Shown: positions 1 to 6,824, numbered from the stretch's first letter. The stretch is DNA of 18,572 bases from an uncultured Eggerthella sp. (GCA_900544455.1 UQVJ01000024.1:1-18572), one strand, 5' to 3'. Translations and numbers: made by a program. Notes: a model not told the origin generated them from the letters alone.

Positions 1-724
1 CGTCCACGAAATCTACCGTGGGAACCGTGGAAGCGGGCTTTTCGTTGCCAACCAAAATTTGCACGAAATACATGCTTTCATCGGGAGCAACCAGCAACGA
101 ATCGGCGCTGGTAACCTTCGATGCCGGAGTAGTGGCAAGCGCCAAGTTCGACATACGAGCAGCAACCGAACGGGTGAATTCCGATGTGCCGAAAAGGCAG
201 ATAAGGTTCGATTCGAGCACCTGAGCCGCGCGGGCAAAGCCCAAACGGGGAACAGGGCTGAAAGAATCCTTGCCCTTCCAAGAATGCTGCAGGTGCAAAA
301 GCGCGCGGAACGTGAATGCACCGGCAATGCCGTCGGTGGGCAAGCCCATGTTCAGCTGGAAACGACGCAGCGCATCTTCCGTATGGACGCCAAAAATACC
401 GTCAGCAATACCGCAAGAAAAGCCCAGCGCGGAAAGAGCTTCCTGGAGCGTACGTACATCGGCACCGTGGAAGAACGGGACGCGCAAGAACAGGTTGCGG
501 TCGCCCAATTCGAACGACGCGTCAACCAATTTGGTCCAAACGGCGTTGTCCACCTCGGCGCGCGGTTCGATGCCGCAATCACGGCACAACGATAAAACAG
601 CGTTTTCCGTTTCGGCGCCAAAGGTGCCCGTTACCTGGTCTTCAGCCAGGTAGCCAGCCTTTACGAGCCTGTGCTGCACATCTTCAACTGCAGCGCCGGA
701 ATCGTTTTTCTTAATAGGATCCAT
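1..724 (-). CDS. Peptidoglycan-binding repeat protein, C-terminus off the left edge
   Basis: The ATG is at 724-722 and the frame stays open to the window edge, giving 241 visible residues and no stop. Two repeats of the PG_binding_1 type are visible. The first is at about residues 8-65, with the pattern GAAVEDVQHRLVKAGYL followed by GTFGAETENAV. The second is at about 87-145, with GADVRTLQEALSALGF, then DGIFGVHTEDALRRFQ and DGIAGAFTFRALL. Such domains normally anchor hydrolases or structural proteins to the cell wall. From about residue 165 a different segment begins (LICLFGTSEFTRSVAARM) that I do not recognise; no amidase or lysozyme catalytic motif has appeared by the edge. There is no signal peptide, so the visible part looks cytoplasmic, as in the CwlM-like proteins of actinobacteria. 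The start lies 8 bases after the polyprenyl synthase stop, which suggests one operon. Family call is firm; function is open. Confidence 0.8.
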   Translation of the reverse strand, partial: MDPIKKNDSGAAVEDVQHRLVKAGYLAEDQVTGTFGAETENAVLSLCRDCGIEPRAEVDNAVWTKLVDASFELGDRNLFLRVPFFHGADVRTLQEALSALGFSCGIADGIFGVHTEDALRRFQLNMGLPTDGIAGAFTFRALLHLQHSWKGKDSFSPVPRLGFARAAQVLESNLICLFGTSEFTRSVAARMSNLALATTPASKVTSADSLLVAPDESMYFVQILVGNEKPASTVPTVDFVD

Positions 725-732
725 ATGCTTCA

Positions 733-1845
733 CTACTTAAGTCGATCAACGAACCAATCTGCCATCGACGCTAAAAGGTCGCGCATCTTCGATTCGGGCA
801 GGATTTTCGCAAGGCGCTCCTGAGCATTGGCGGTTAGCTTCTCTGCATAAGCGCGCGCATAATCGATGCTGCCAGCCTCACGCATGATGGAAACCGCTTC
901 CTCGAGAACTGCCAGATCCGTTTCCTTAGAGGAAAGAATCTCTACCAAGCGTTCCCGCTTTGTGGTGTTCTGCAGCGCATGAACCACAACAAGCGTGCGC
1001 TTGCCTTCAGTAATATCGCTGCGATAGTCTTTTTCTTTCGCTTCCTTGGTGCCAACCAGGTTAAGCAAGTCGTCCTGAATCTGGAACGCAAGGCCAGTAT
1101 CCAAACCATAAGCACGAAGAGCTTCAACCTGCTCTTCCGTACCGCCGCCAACCATAGCGCCAACAGCCAGAGGAACCGCGCCAGAATAGTGCGCGGTTTT
1201 GTGCGTTGCCATAACCAGATAATCTTCCGGAGTGATGTCGTAGCGACCATCACGAGCCCAACCGATATCAAGAGCTTGGCCTTCCACCGTGCTCTGAGCC
1301 ATGGAAACCAGCTCGATGGCAACGCGCACCTTCATGGAGTCGGAAAGCAACGGGTCGCGCATAACGATGCCGTTTACGATGGACAGGGCCAAGTCGCCCG
1401 CGTTGATGGCAAGGCCTTCACCTTGGGTAAGGTGCATGCAAGGCTCGCCACGACGCAACGATGCTTCATCAGCAATATCGTCGTGAATAAGAGCGGCCGT
1501 ATGGAAATGCTCGATAGCGGCAGCAGCGGAAAATGCCCGACGGATATCGCCACCTACCGCAGCACATGCTGCAACGCAGATAAGAGGACGATGGCGCTTG
1601 CCGCCGTTTTGGCTGTACTTCATAAGCGGAGCGTACAGGTACTTGTCCATATCGGGATGGCTACCTGCAGGAATGAACGTGTTGATGATGTCGCCGACTT
1701 TATCCGCATAGCGGCTCAGGTACGATTCGAACAGCGCGGGCGATCCGGGCTGGGCAGATGCATCTTCTGTCTTGCAGTATGCCTCGAAATCCTCGATGTT
1801 TTGGACGATCTTGGGATCCTGCATGCAAGGTGCGATGTCTGTCAT
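733..1845 (-). CDS. Polyprenyl diphosphate synthase
   Basis: This 370-residue protein is a trans-isoprenyl diphosphate synthase, which condenses isopentenyl diphosphate onto an allylic primer. Seen motifs are GGKRHRP (81-87), the first Asp-rich motif DDIAD (122-126), KT at 216-217, the second motif FQIQDDLLN (254-262) and DITEGKRT (277-284). The first motif is DDxxD, without the two-residue insert of bacterial farnesyl synthases, and the residues just before it (AALIH) are small. This favours a medium or long chain product, for example the menaquinone side chain, but that is inference. The second motif ends in Asn where Asp is usual. The frame stays open upstream into the tRNA, but the ATG at 1845 is preferred because longer versions would translate tRNA sequence. 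It is followed closely by the peptidoglycan-binding gene. The product chain length cannot be fixed from sequence alone. Confidence 0.9.
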   Translation of the reverse strand: MTDIAPCMQDPKIVQNIEDFEAYCKTEDASAQPGSPALFESYLSRYADKVGDIINTFIPAGSHPDMDKYLYAPLMKYSQNGGKRHRPLICVAACAAVGGDIRRAFSAAAAIEHFHTAALIHDDIADEASLRRGEPCMHLTQGEGLAINAGDLALSIVNGIVMRDPLLSDSMKVRVAIELVSMAQSTVEGQALDIGWARDGRYDITPEDYLVMATHKTAHYSGAVPLAVGAMVGGGTEEQVEALRAYGLDTGLAFQIQDDLLNLVGTKEAKEKDYRSDITEGKRTLVVVHALQNTTKRERLVEILSSKETDLAVLEEAVSIMREAGSIDYARAYAEKLTANAQERLAKILPESKMRDLLASMADWFVDRLK

Positions 1846-1905
1846 CTTCAACGCTTTCGTTATAACCGAGTGCCCACTAAAACGGAGCACTGCTGAATTC
1901 AGAAC

Positions 1906-1990
1906 TGGTAGGAGCGGTGGGACTCGAACCCACAAACCCGAAGGTGGCGGATTTTAAGTCCGCTGTGTATGCCAATTCCACCACGCTCCC
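1906..1990 (-). tRNA. tRNA-Leu (anticodon UAA)
   Basis: Read on the minus strand, the acceptor stem is GGGAGCG at 1990-1984 pairing with CGCTCCT, then A73 and an encoded CCA at 1908-1906. The anticodon stem GCGGA/TCCGC encloses the loop CTTAAAA, so the anticodon is UAA (1956-1954). The T arm is GTGGG-TTCGAGT-CCCAC. A long variable arm (class II) and A73 both fit leucine. It reads UUA codons, which never occur in the rpoB-rpoC pair of this window. It lies between the phosphatase and polyprenyl synthase genes. Confidence 0.97.
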
Positions 1991-1993
1991 GTG

Positions 1994-2010
1994 TTGCCCC
2001 TGACGGGCAA
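1994..2010 (-). other. Leader hairpin just 5' of the tRNA
   Basis: On the minus strand TTGCCC-gtcag-GGGCAA forms a 6 bp stem ending four bases before the first base of the tRNA. It lies in the presumed 5' leader that RNase P would remove. It has no U-tract, so it is not a terminator. Confidence 0.45.
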
Positions 2011-2018
2011 GCGTTACC

Positions 2019-2027
2019 ATCATAGCA
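2019..2027 (-). promoter_or_regulatory. Extended -10 promoter for tRNA-Leu
   Basis: On the minus strand the sequence TGCTATGAT (2027-2019) is an extended -10 element with hexamer TATGAT. Transcription would start about 20 bases before the tRNA. There is no good -35 hexamer at 17 bases, as expected when the TGn extension compensates. Inferred from pattern only. Confidence 0.5.
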
Positions 2028-2110
2028 AAAATAACTCCCAACGCGCGGTTAAGGATCATTCCCATGAAAGCTCTTCAGTGAACAAACCTTGGCAAATAAG
2101 TAAGATTTGT

Positions 2111-3064
2111 TTATTTCCCCTGTTCATAGGCGCCAAGGATCAAACCTTGAAGAATATCCGATTCGCTAACTGTGAAGGATTTGCAATCGGCGGCCGCAAG
2201 CACTTCAAGCAAAATGCCCAAGCCGGCAACAATAACCGAAGCGCGTTCAGGTTGAAGACCCACTACGTGCTTGCGGTCGGCCAAGGGCATGCTGGATAGC
2301 TGGCAGCACAGGTTGTTCAGGGTTTCGCCTGGAACCGTAACACCATCGACCAAAGCAGAATCGTACACTTCCATCTTCTTGTCCATAGAAACAACGCTGG
2401 TTGCCGTGCCTGCCACCGCAACAATACGGTCGATTGCAATCCCCTCGTTTTTCGCATGTTCGAAAAAGGGCCTGAATTCGTGCTGGACCCAGGCGCGAGC
2501 CTGCGCCAATTCAGGTTCGGCGGGAGGATCGGAAACATAGAAGCGTTCCGTCATGCGGCGGCATCCAACGTTGAACGAATGCGCCAACTTCGGAGCTTCA
2601 CCGCCAACACCCAGCACCACTTCAGTGGAGCCGCCACCGATATCGGCAACCAGAAGGTTTTCGCCTTCGTGCCCGCGCGAAGCACCACGGAATGAAAGAG
2701 CGGCCTCGCGTTCACCTTCGATAACGGAAAGCCCTACACCCAACTCGCGCAATTTCCCTACCAAAATGCCAGAATTCTTGGCGTCACGCGAAGCGCTGGT
2801 GGCAACAGCCACGATGGGGATTTCAGGTTGCTGTTCGGTGCGATAGCTATTTACGATATCGACGTATTCACCGATTTGCGTAACGACGCGTTGAATGGCA
2901 TCTTCCTGGAGAACGCCCGTTTTATCGACGCCAACGCCAAGATTAGTTATGACGCAACGGCGCTCAAGCTCATGAAGCGCGCCATTTTGAACCTCTGCCA
3001 ACAACAATCGGCACGTTACCGTGCCGATGTCGAAAGCTGCAATACGTTTTGAATTAGTGGCCAT
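2111..3064 (-). CDS. Ppx/GppA-family phosphatase (exopolyphosphatase)
   Basis: This 317-residue protein has the actin-like ATPase-fold layout of Ppx/GppA enzymes, which release phosphate from polyphosphate or from pppGpp. The first phosphate loop is FDIGTVTCRLLLAE (11-24). ATSASRDAKN (88-97) and VIEGEREAALSF (114-125) match the catalytic block, with Glu120 in the catalytic position. DIGGGSTE (141-148) is the second phosphate loop, and VAVAGTATS follows. The length matches the short, single-domain actinobacterial Ppx type without the C-terminal HD domain. The ATG at 3064 is chosen; an in-frame TTG two codons upstream (3070) sits better behind a weak GGATG and is possible. Either way the start overlaps the end of the DivIC-like gene, implying translational coupling. 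The choice between polyphosphate and pppGpp as substrate is not resolved by sequence. Confidence 0.88.
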   Translation of the reverse strand: MATNSKRIAAFDIGTVTCRLLLAEVQNGALHELERRCVITNLGVGVDKTGVLQEDAIQRVVTQIGEYVDIVNSYRTEQQPEIPIVAVATSASRDAKNSGILVGKLRELGVGLSVIEGEREAALSFRGASRGHEGENLLVADIGGGSTEVVLGVGGEAPKLAHSFNVGCRRMTERFYVSDPPAEPELAQARAWVQHEFRPFFEHAKNEGIAIDRIVAVAGTATSVVSMDKKMEVYDSALVDGVTVPGETLNNLCCQLSSMPLADRKHVVGLQPERASVIVAGLGILLEVLAAADCKSFTVSESDILQGLILGAYEQGK

Positions 3065-4208
3065 AGCCAAAGATCACATCCAAAAAGCCGGAATACCACG
3101 TGTCGGGAGCTGCTACGCTACCAGCGGGAATGGCGTAGACGCGATCGTTTGAGCGCGAAGTATCGGTTGAGGGGGTTACTCCTTCAACCGAAACAACATG
3201 TTCACCTGGGCGAATCCATCCCAACTCAGAGCGAGCATAATCTTCAATGCCTTCATCGGTATTGAGGTAATCTACCTGATTTTGCATCTGGGTATTGTAT
3301 TCCTGAAGCGCATCGTATTCAGCTTGAAGCTGCTGTAACTGACGCGTTTCGTTGTAGTAATTCTGGCAAGGGAAATAGAGCATGGTCACTGCAAATACAA
3401 CGGCAATAAGCGAAACTATACCGCGCGTTGCCCATGCGGAAATAGACCCCGTAAAAGGCATGGCAAACGGTAGCGAAAAACCGCGCTTGCCATTTTCGCC
3501 TTCAGCCATGCTGCGCACCGACTTACGCTGGGTTGAACCCATGCGCATATCGTATACGGCGGCGCGGCTACCCTGCTCTTGCTGCTCCGCACGCGCACGA
3601 GCCCTTTCGCGAGCTCCGATGGTGCGATCGAATTCACGATCGGCCTTTGCGGCTCGGAAACGCTTACGGATCTCGTGAGAGAAGCTTTCGTTCTGCTTGC
3701 GCTGCGCCGAGCGACGGGCTGCTGCGTGCTCTTCACCTTCCGCAGACGCATCGTCTATGCGACGAGAACGAGCGCCAGGTGCGGCGTCATTGCGATAGCC
3801 GGAGGAGGCTTGAGCCTGATAACCCCTGCGAGCCTGAGCGCGAGCCGATGAATAACGACGGTCGCCCGCGGAAACAGACGAGGAGTAGCCACGACCAGCA
3901 CGTGGAGCACCGTGATTGGGATTGAGGTCATCGTACCCACGCATAGAGGCGCGCTCCCGAGAGGGGCGCTGCAGCTGGGCATAGTTGCTTTCGGCAAAAC
4001 GAGATGCCGATGCCTCACGGTAAGAACGCGCACTGGAAACACGAGGGGTGTTTGAGCGATAAGAAGCACGACGAGCCGCGCCTTCTTCGGCATTTCGATG
4101 AGCTTCGTAGGCTCTACGAGAAGAAGAGGACGGTGAAACGGTACGCGGAAGCGAAGCCTCGCGGGCTTTCACCTCATCGAACGAAAGAATGTTCGCTTGT
4201 CGCGTCAC
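3054..4208 (-). CDS. DivIC/FtsB-family septum formation initiator with long basic N-terminus
   Basis: The start is GTG at 4208, behind AGGGG. The 384-residue protein has three parts. Residues 1 to about 250 are low-complexity, rich in Arg, Ser, Ala and Tyr, and look disordered and cytoplasmic. One membrane segment follows (about 259-281, ATRGIVSLIAVVFAVTMLYF). After it come a short coiled coil (about 284-317, NETRQLQQLQAEYDALQEYN) and the family signature DEGIEDYARSELGWIRPGE (318-336). The last two parts match DivIC/FtsB proteins, which bridge FtsL, FtsQ and the septal peptidoglycan synthases on the outer face of the membrane. Most family members are only 90-200 residues, so the N-terminal extension is large. 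An extra outer tail of about 45 residues follows the signature. The gene overlaps the phosphatase gene downstream and has a candidate promoter at 4275-4283. Confidence 0.85.
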   Translation of the reverse strand: MTRQANILSFDEVKAREASLPRTVSPSSSSRRAYEAHRNAEEGAARRASYRSNTPRVSSARSYREASASRFAESNYAQLQRPSRERASMRGYDDLNPNHGAPRAGRGYSSSVSAGDRRYSSARAQARRGYQAQASSGYRNDAAPGARSRRIDDASAEGEEHAAARRSAQRKQNESFSHEIRKRFRAAKADREFDRTIGARERARARAEQQEQGSRAAVYDMRMGSTQRKSVRSMAEGENGKRGFSLPFAMPFTGSISAWATRGIVSLIAVVFAVTMLYFPCQNYYNETRQLQQLQAEYDALQEYNTQMQNQVDYLNTDEGIEDYARSELGWIRPGEHVVSVEGVTPSTDTSRSNDRVYAIPAGSVAAPDTWYSGFLDVIFGYGH

Positions 4209-4274
4209 GAAAAGAAGACCCCTTGAGCATCGTGGTGTGGTTAAGTAGTGCGTTTAATGCTTTGAAGTTCAATT

Positions 4275-4283
4275 ACTATACCA
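4275..4283 (-). promoter_or_regulatory. Extended -10 promoter for the divIC-ppx operon
   Basis: On the minus strand TGGTATAGT (4283-4275) is an extended -10 element with hexamer TATAGT, about 65 bases before the GTG start and just downstream of the yebC terminator. No convincing -35 hexamer is visible. Confidence 0.4.
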
Positions 4284-4318
4284 CAGGCACCAGTCCGAAA
4301 AAGACCCTTGATTAAAAG

Positions 4319-4349
4319 AAAGAAAGGCTGCACAAAGCAGCCTTTCTTT
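4319..4349 (-). terminator. Terminator of yebC
   Basis: A 13 bp stem (4319-4331 with 4337-4349, core AAAGGCTGC/GCAGCCTTT) encloses the loop ACAAA. On the minus strand it is followed by CTTTCTTTTAA, a fair U-tract. The plus side also ends in Ts, so it could work both ways. It separates yebC from the divIC operon. Confidence 0.85.
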
Positions 4350-4354
4350 TTACG

Positions 4355-4372
4355 GTAACGTTACTAAGTAAC
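4355..4372. repeat. Overlapping inverted repeats GTAACGTTAC / CGTTAC-taa-GTAACG
   Basis: GTAACGTTAC (4355-4364) is a perfect 10 bp palindrome, and its right half also pairs with GTAACG three bases further on. This gives three half-sites in 18 bases, between the yebC stop and its terminator. It might be an operator or simply a second hairpin in the yebC 3' end. No function is shown. Confidence 0.5.
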
Positions 4373-4429
4373 GCCAGTTGATTGTCGAAAATGAAACTAA
4401 AGAAGTCCCTTTTCGGATACGGGAATCGC

Positions 4430-5230
4430 TTATTCGTCTTCGTCGAGAGCGGCAGCGATTTCGTCGGTGATATCCATGGTGTGATATACGTTCTGAAGGT
4501 CTTCGAGCTCTTCCAGACGGTCTACCAGGCGCATAACCTTCTTTGCATCGGCAACAGTAACCTCGGTAGGCGTGGTGGGCTCCATAATGAACTCAGCACC
4601 CTTTACTTCGATGCCCTGCTCTTCCAGACCCTTCTTAACCGTCATCAGATCGGTGGGAGCGGTGTATACGATCCACTCATCGCCGGCGTCTTCGTAATCG
4701 GAACCGCCAGCCTCGGCAACAGCCATCATGAATTCATCTTCATCGACAGCGTTTTCCTTGTCGGCAACCTTCTTCTGCTCGGACTTGATAACCTTTTCTA
4801 CCAGGATCTGGCCCTTCTTTTCGAACTGGAAGGCAACAGAACCGGAAGTGCCCAGGTTGCCACCATGATGATTGAAGGCAGCACGAACATCGGCAGCGGT
4901 ACGGTTGCGGTTGTCGGTCAAAGCGTCGCAGTAGATAGCAACGCCGCAGGGGCCGTAGCCCTCGTACACAACCGTTTCATAGTTAGCAGCGTCTTTGCCA
5001 GAGCCGAATGCCTTATCGATAGCGGTCTTGATTTTGTCCTTAGGCAAGGAATAGCTCTTTGCCTTATCGATAGCAGCTGCCAGGGAAGCGTTGTTTTCAG
5101 GGTTCGGGTCGCCGCCTTCCTTCGCCGCAACGGTGATGTTACGGGAAAGTTTGGAGAACAGCGCGGAGCGCTTTGCGTCCTGAGCTGCCTTACGATGCTT
5201 GGTGGTTGCCCATTTTGAATGCCCTGACAT
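4430..5230 (-). CDS. yebC: YebC/PmpR/TACO1-family protein
   Basis: This 266-residue protein carries the whole family pattern: MSGHSKWATTKHRKAAQD at the N-terminus, then KDKIKTAIDKAFG, then YEGYGPCGVAIYCDALTDNR, NHHGGNLGTSGSVAFQF and an acidic C-terminus. Members were first described as DNA-binding regulators (PmpR). More recent work assigns bacterial and mitochondrial members a role in helping ribosomes translate difficult motifs such as proline runs. Which role applies here cannot be seen. The ATG at 5230 follows AAAGG at good spacing. The gene is a single transcription unit, with a candidate extended -10 at 5267-5275 and a terminator at 4319-4349. It is divergent from the SpoU methyltransferase gene. 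In many other genomes yebC lies beside ruvCAB, which is not the case here. Confidence 0.95.
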   Translation of the reverse strand: MSGHSKWATTKHRKAAQDAKRSALFSKLSRNITVAAKEGGDPNPENNASLAAAIDKAKSYSLPKDKIKTAIDKAFGSGKDAANYETVVYEGYGPCGVAIYCDALTDNRNRTAADVRAAFNHHGGNLGTSGSVAFQFEKKGQILVEKVIKSEQKKVADKENAVDEDEFMMAVAEAGGSDYEDAGDEWIVYTAPTDLMTVKKGLEEQGIEVKGAEFIMEPTTPTEVTVADAKKVMRLVDRLEELEDLQNVYHTMDITDEIAAALDEDE

Positions 5231-5266
5231 ATATGTACCTTTCCGTGGGTGATATTCCGACCCGAT

Positions 5267-5275
5267 ATTTTAGCA
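5267..5275 (-). promoter_or_regulatory. Extended -10 promoter for yebC
   Basis: On the minus strand TGCTAAAAT (5275-5267) is an extended -10 element about 37 bases before the yebC ATG. A TTGTCA lies further upstream in the inverted repeat, but at 22 bases, too far for a normal -35. Confidence 0.4.
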
Positions 5276-5288
5276 CAATCACCTAATT

Positions 5289-5305
5289 AGTGCTTGACAA
5301 GCACT
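5289..5305. repeat. Perfect 17-base inverted repeat between divergent promoters
   Basis: AGTGCTTG-A-CAAGCACT is an exact 8+1+8 inverted repeat in the short region between yebC and the SpoU gene. It contains TTGACA on the plus strand and TTGTCA on the minus strand. It has the form of a dimeric regulator's operator placed to act on both genes. No regulator is identified. Confidence 0.6.
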
Positions 5306-5328
5306 TCGGGGTTAAAATCCCCTCAACG

Positions 5329-5334
5329 TATAAT
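5329..5334 (+). promoter_or_regulatory. -10 element for the SpoU methyltransferase gene
   Basis: TATAAT at 5329-5334 would place transcription start near 5341, about 25 bases before the ATG. The TTGACA at 5294-5299 lies 29 bases upstream, too far for a standard -35, and 13 bases from an alternative TAAAAT (5313-5318), too close. The -10 call is plausible; the -35 is unresolved. Confidence 0.4.
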
Positions 5335-5365
5335 TCAAACAAACCCACAACAGCAAAGGAACGCC

Positions 5366-6238
5366 ATGCCCCTCATCGAGCTCACCAACTTAGACGATGC
5401 CCGTTTACGCGTATTTTCCAGCATGACCGATTCCGAGCTACGCGATCCGAAACAACTGGTGGGCCTTCGCCTTGCAACAGGCAGCGGTGTGTCCGACGAT
5501 GGCTTATTCATTGCCGAATCGCGCAACGTGATTGATCGAGCCATGGATGCGGGGCTTACTCCTTTTGCCCTGCTAACCGATAAGCGCTGGGCGCCCGCAT
5601 GTGAAGAATTGCTTGCTCGCATCAATGCCACAGCGCCATCCACTCCCCTGTTCGTTGGCACACGCCAACAGGTTTCCGAGCTAACCGGCTATGAACGCAC
5701 TCGTGGCCCCCTTGCGGCATTCAATCGGCCCATCTTGCCCGATGTTGCCACCTTGCTCAGAACCGCAACGCGTGTTGCCATCTTGGAAGATGTGACGAAC
5801 TTCACCAATATTGGTGCGATATTCCGCTCGGCCGCTGCGTTGGGCATGGACGCCGTGTTGGTTACACCCGGTTGCCACGACCCGTTCTATCGCCGTGCTA
5901 ACCGCGTTTCCATGGGAACCGTGTTCCAGGTGCCGTGGACACGCATCGGGACTGAACGTAATTGGGCAGAAGAGGGAGTCCCGCTACTGAACGAACTCGG
6001 ATTCACCGTTGCGGCCCTGGCACTGGAAGATGATTCTGTCACACTTCAGGATGAACATATCGCGGGCGCCAAGAAGCTGGCACTTGTCCTGGGAACCGAA
6101 GGCGACGGCTTGGCGCCTTCCACTATCGCCAATTGCAACTACACCGTGAAGATCCCCATGGCGCATCAGGTTGATTCCCTCAACGTAGCCGCTGCCAGTG
6201 CCGTAGCCTTTTGGGAGGTTCGCGGCCAATACCTCTAG
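5366..6238 (+). CDS. SpoU/TrmH-family RNA 2'-O-methyltransferase
   Basis: This 290-residue protein belongs to the SPOUT (trefoil-knot) methyltransferases, which use S-adenosylmethionine to methylate ribose 2'-OH in rRNA or tRNA. Motif 1 is NIGAIFRSAAALG (148-160), with the catalytic Arg at 154. Motif 2 is LVLGTEGDGL (240-249). Motif 3 starts IPMAHQVDSLNVAAA (263-277) and continues to about 282. The N-terminal 120 residues form the substrate-binding domain (IAESRNVIDRAMDAG). The start is ATG 5366 because AAAGGA precedes it at ideal spacing; an upstream in-frame TTG at 5294 lies inside the regulatory repeat and is rejected. It is the only complete plus-strand gene of the window. The stop codon is the foot of a REP-like hairpin, followed by a terminator. 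The exact RNA target cannot be told from sequence. Confidence 0.92.
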   Translation: MPLIELTNLDDARLRVFSSMTDSELRDPKQLVGLRLATGSGVSDDGLFIAESRNVIDRAMDAGLTPFALLTDKRWAPACEELLARINATAPSTPLFVGTRQQVSELTGYERTRGPLAAFNRPILPDVATLLRTATRVAILEDVTNFTNIGAIFRSAAALGMDAVLVTPGCHDPFYRRANRVSMGTVFQVPWTRIGTERNWAEEGVPLLNELGFTVAALALEDDSVTLQDEHIAGAKKLALVLGTEGDGLAPSTIANCNYTVKIPMAHQVDSLNVAAASAVAFWEVRGQYL

Positions 6239-6274
6239 GTGGGGAAATAGGGACTGGTCCTGCTTTCCCACCTA
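6236..6274 (+). repeat. REP-like nested palindrome, copy 1
   Basis: An outer stem TAGGTGGG(G)AAA / TTTCCCACCTA (6236-6247 with 6264-6274, one bulged G) encloses an inner palindrome GGAC-TG-GTCC (6251-6260). The methyltransferase stop codon TAG is part of the stem. Its left half closely matches copy 2 at 6347-6370 in the opposite orientation. The GGGACTGGTCC core resembles short extragenic palindromes seen in many bacteria. Confidence 0.6.
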
Positions 6275-6279
6275 ACGAG

Positions 6280-6322
6280 AAGAGCCTTGCTTGCAACGTA
6301 TCGCGCAAACAAGGCTCTTTTT
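6280..6322 (+). terminator. Terminator of the SpoU methyltransferase gene
   Basis: AAGAGCCTTG (6280-6289) pairs with CAAGGCTCTT (6310-6319), followed by a run of Ts to 6322. The loop is 20 bases. The U-tract exists only on the plus side, so it terminates the plus-strand gene. Confidence 0.8.
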
Positions 6323-6346
6323 ATGCGCATAGCAAAGCGGAGAATC

Positions 6347-6370
6347 GGGACTTGCCCCTATTTTCCCACG
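6347..6370 (-). repeat. REP-like element, copy 2 (half element)
   Basis: On the minus strand GTGGGAAAATAGGGG is followed by CAAGTCCC. It matches the left half of copy 1 in inverse orientation. It provides the last three codons and the TAG stop of hisE (GTG GGA AAA TAG). The second arm of the outer stem is absent. Confidence 0.5.
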
Positions 6371-6792
6371 TGGTTGCCGCGGTTTACGTATTCAGGCTTC
6401 AGCAGCACCACACCACCGCGCTCTTCGATTTCTTCTTTGGTCATGCGGGTATTGAGCTCCGCCGCGAATTCATCAAGGCCAATGCCACAACGCTCCAGCA
6501 AAACCATAAGGTGATACACCACATCAGCAGCTTCGTAACGCAGATGGTTTACCTGCGCATCGTCGCCCTCGTTATACACAACGTCCTTTGCCGCAAGGGT
6601 GGCTTCGTGGGCCTCTTCGGCAACCTTCTTCAAAAGCATATCGATATCACCCGTAAGCAAACGATGCGTATAGCTTTCATCGCCCGCATTGCGGCGCTCG
6701 TGGATGGTGTGCGCCAGCGATTCCAACGAAGCGCCAATTTGGCTTTGCGGAGGAGTGCGGTCATCGGAGAGATACGTTTTGGCATTGGACAT
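6358..6792 (-). CDS. hisE: Phosphoribosyl-ATP pyrophosphatase
   Basis: This 144-residue protein is the second enzyme of histidine synthesis; it hydrolyses phosphoribosyl-ATP to phosphoribosyl-AMP and pyrophosphate. The MazG-like all-alpha core is clear. KKVAEEAHEATLAAK (55-69) carries the metal-binding Glu residues (59, 60, 63), and YEAADVVYHLMVLL (86-99) carries Glu87 and Asp90. It is a stand-alone HisE, not fused to HisI, and no other his gene is near. The core starts at about residue 22, so there is a short extra N-terminus; the C-terminus (ERGGVVLLKPEYVNRGNHVGK region) is also extended, and its last codons come from a REP-like element. ATG 6792 is preferred over the longer frame because GGGAG precedes it at about 7 bases and the longer frame has no homology. 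Confidence 0.92.
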   Translation of the reverse strand: MSNAKTYLSDDRTPPQSQIGASLESLAHTIHERRNAGDESYTHRLLTGDIDMLLKKVAEEAHEATLAAKDVVYNEGDDAQVNHLRYEAADVVYHLMVLLERCGIGLDEFAAELNTRMTKEEIEERGGVVLLKPEYVNRGNHVGK

Positions 6793-6824
6793 CGTTTGCT
6801 CCCTTTCAATTTTTTGCGAGTACC

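Noticed and set aside
1872..1894. Hairpin between tRNA-Leu and the polyprenyl synthase gene
   Set aside because: AGTGC/GCACT gives only 5 bp with a bulge and no U-tract, so it is not a credible terminator.
979..1896. A 305-codon plus-strand frame opposite the polyprenyl synthase
   Set aside because: It is antisense to a gene with clear catalytic motifs and has no recognisable domain.
1846..1935. N-terminal extension of the polyprenyl synthase into the tRNA
   Set aside because: The extra residues are translated tRNA sequence (MWVRVPPLLP), a common artefact. ATG 1845 fits the family length.
2081..2116. Possible terminator after the phosphatase gene
   Set aside because: AACAAA and TTTGTT can pair, but the stem is only 6 bp of A/T pairs with a long loop and no U-tract.
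4382..5218. A 278-codon plus-strand frame opposite yebC
   Set aside because: It is the antisense shadow of a well-conserved family gene, with no plausible ribosome site.
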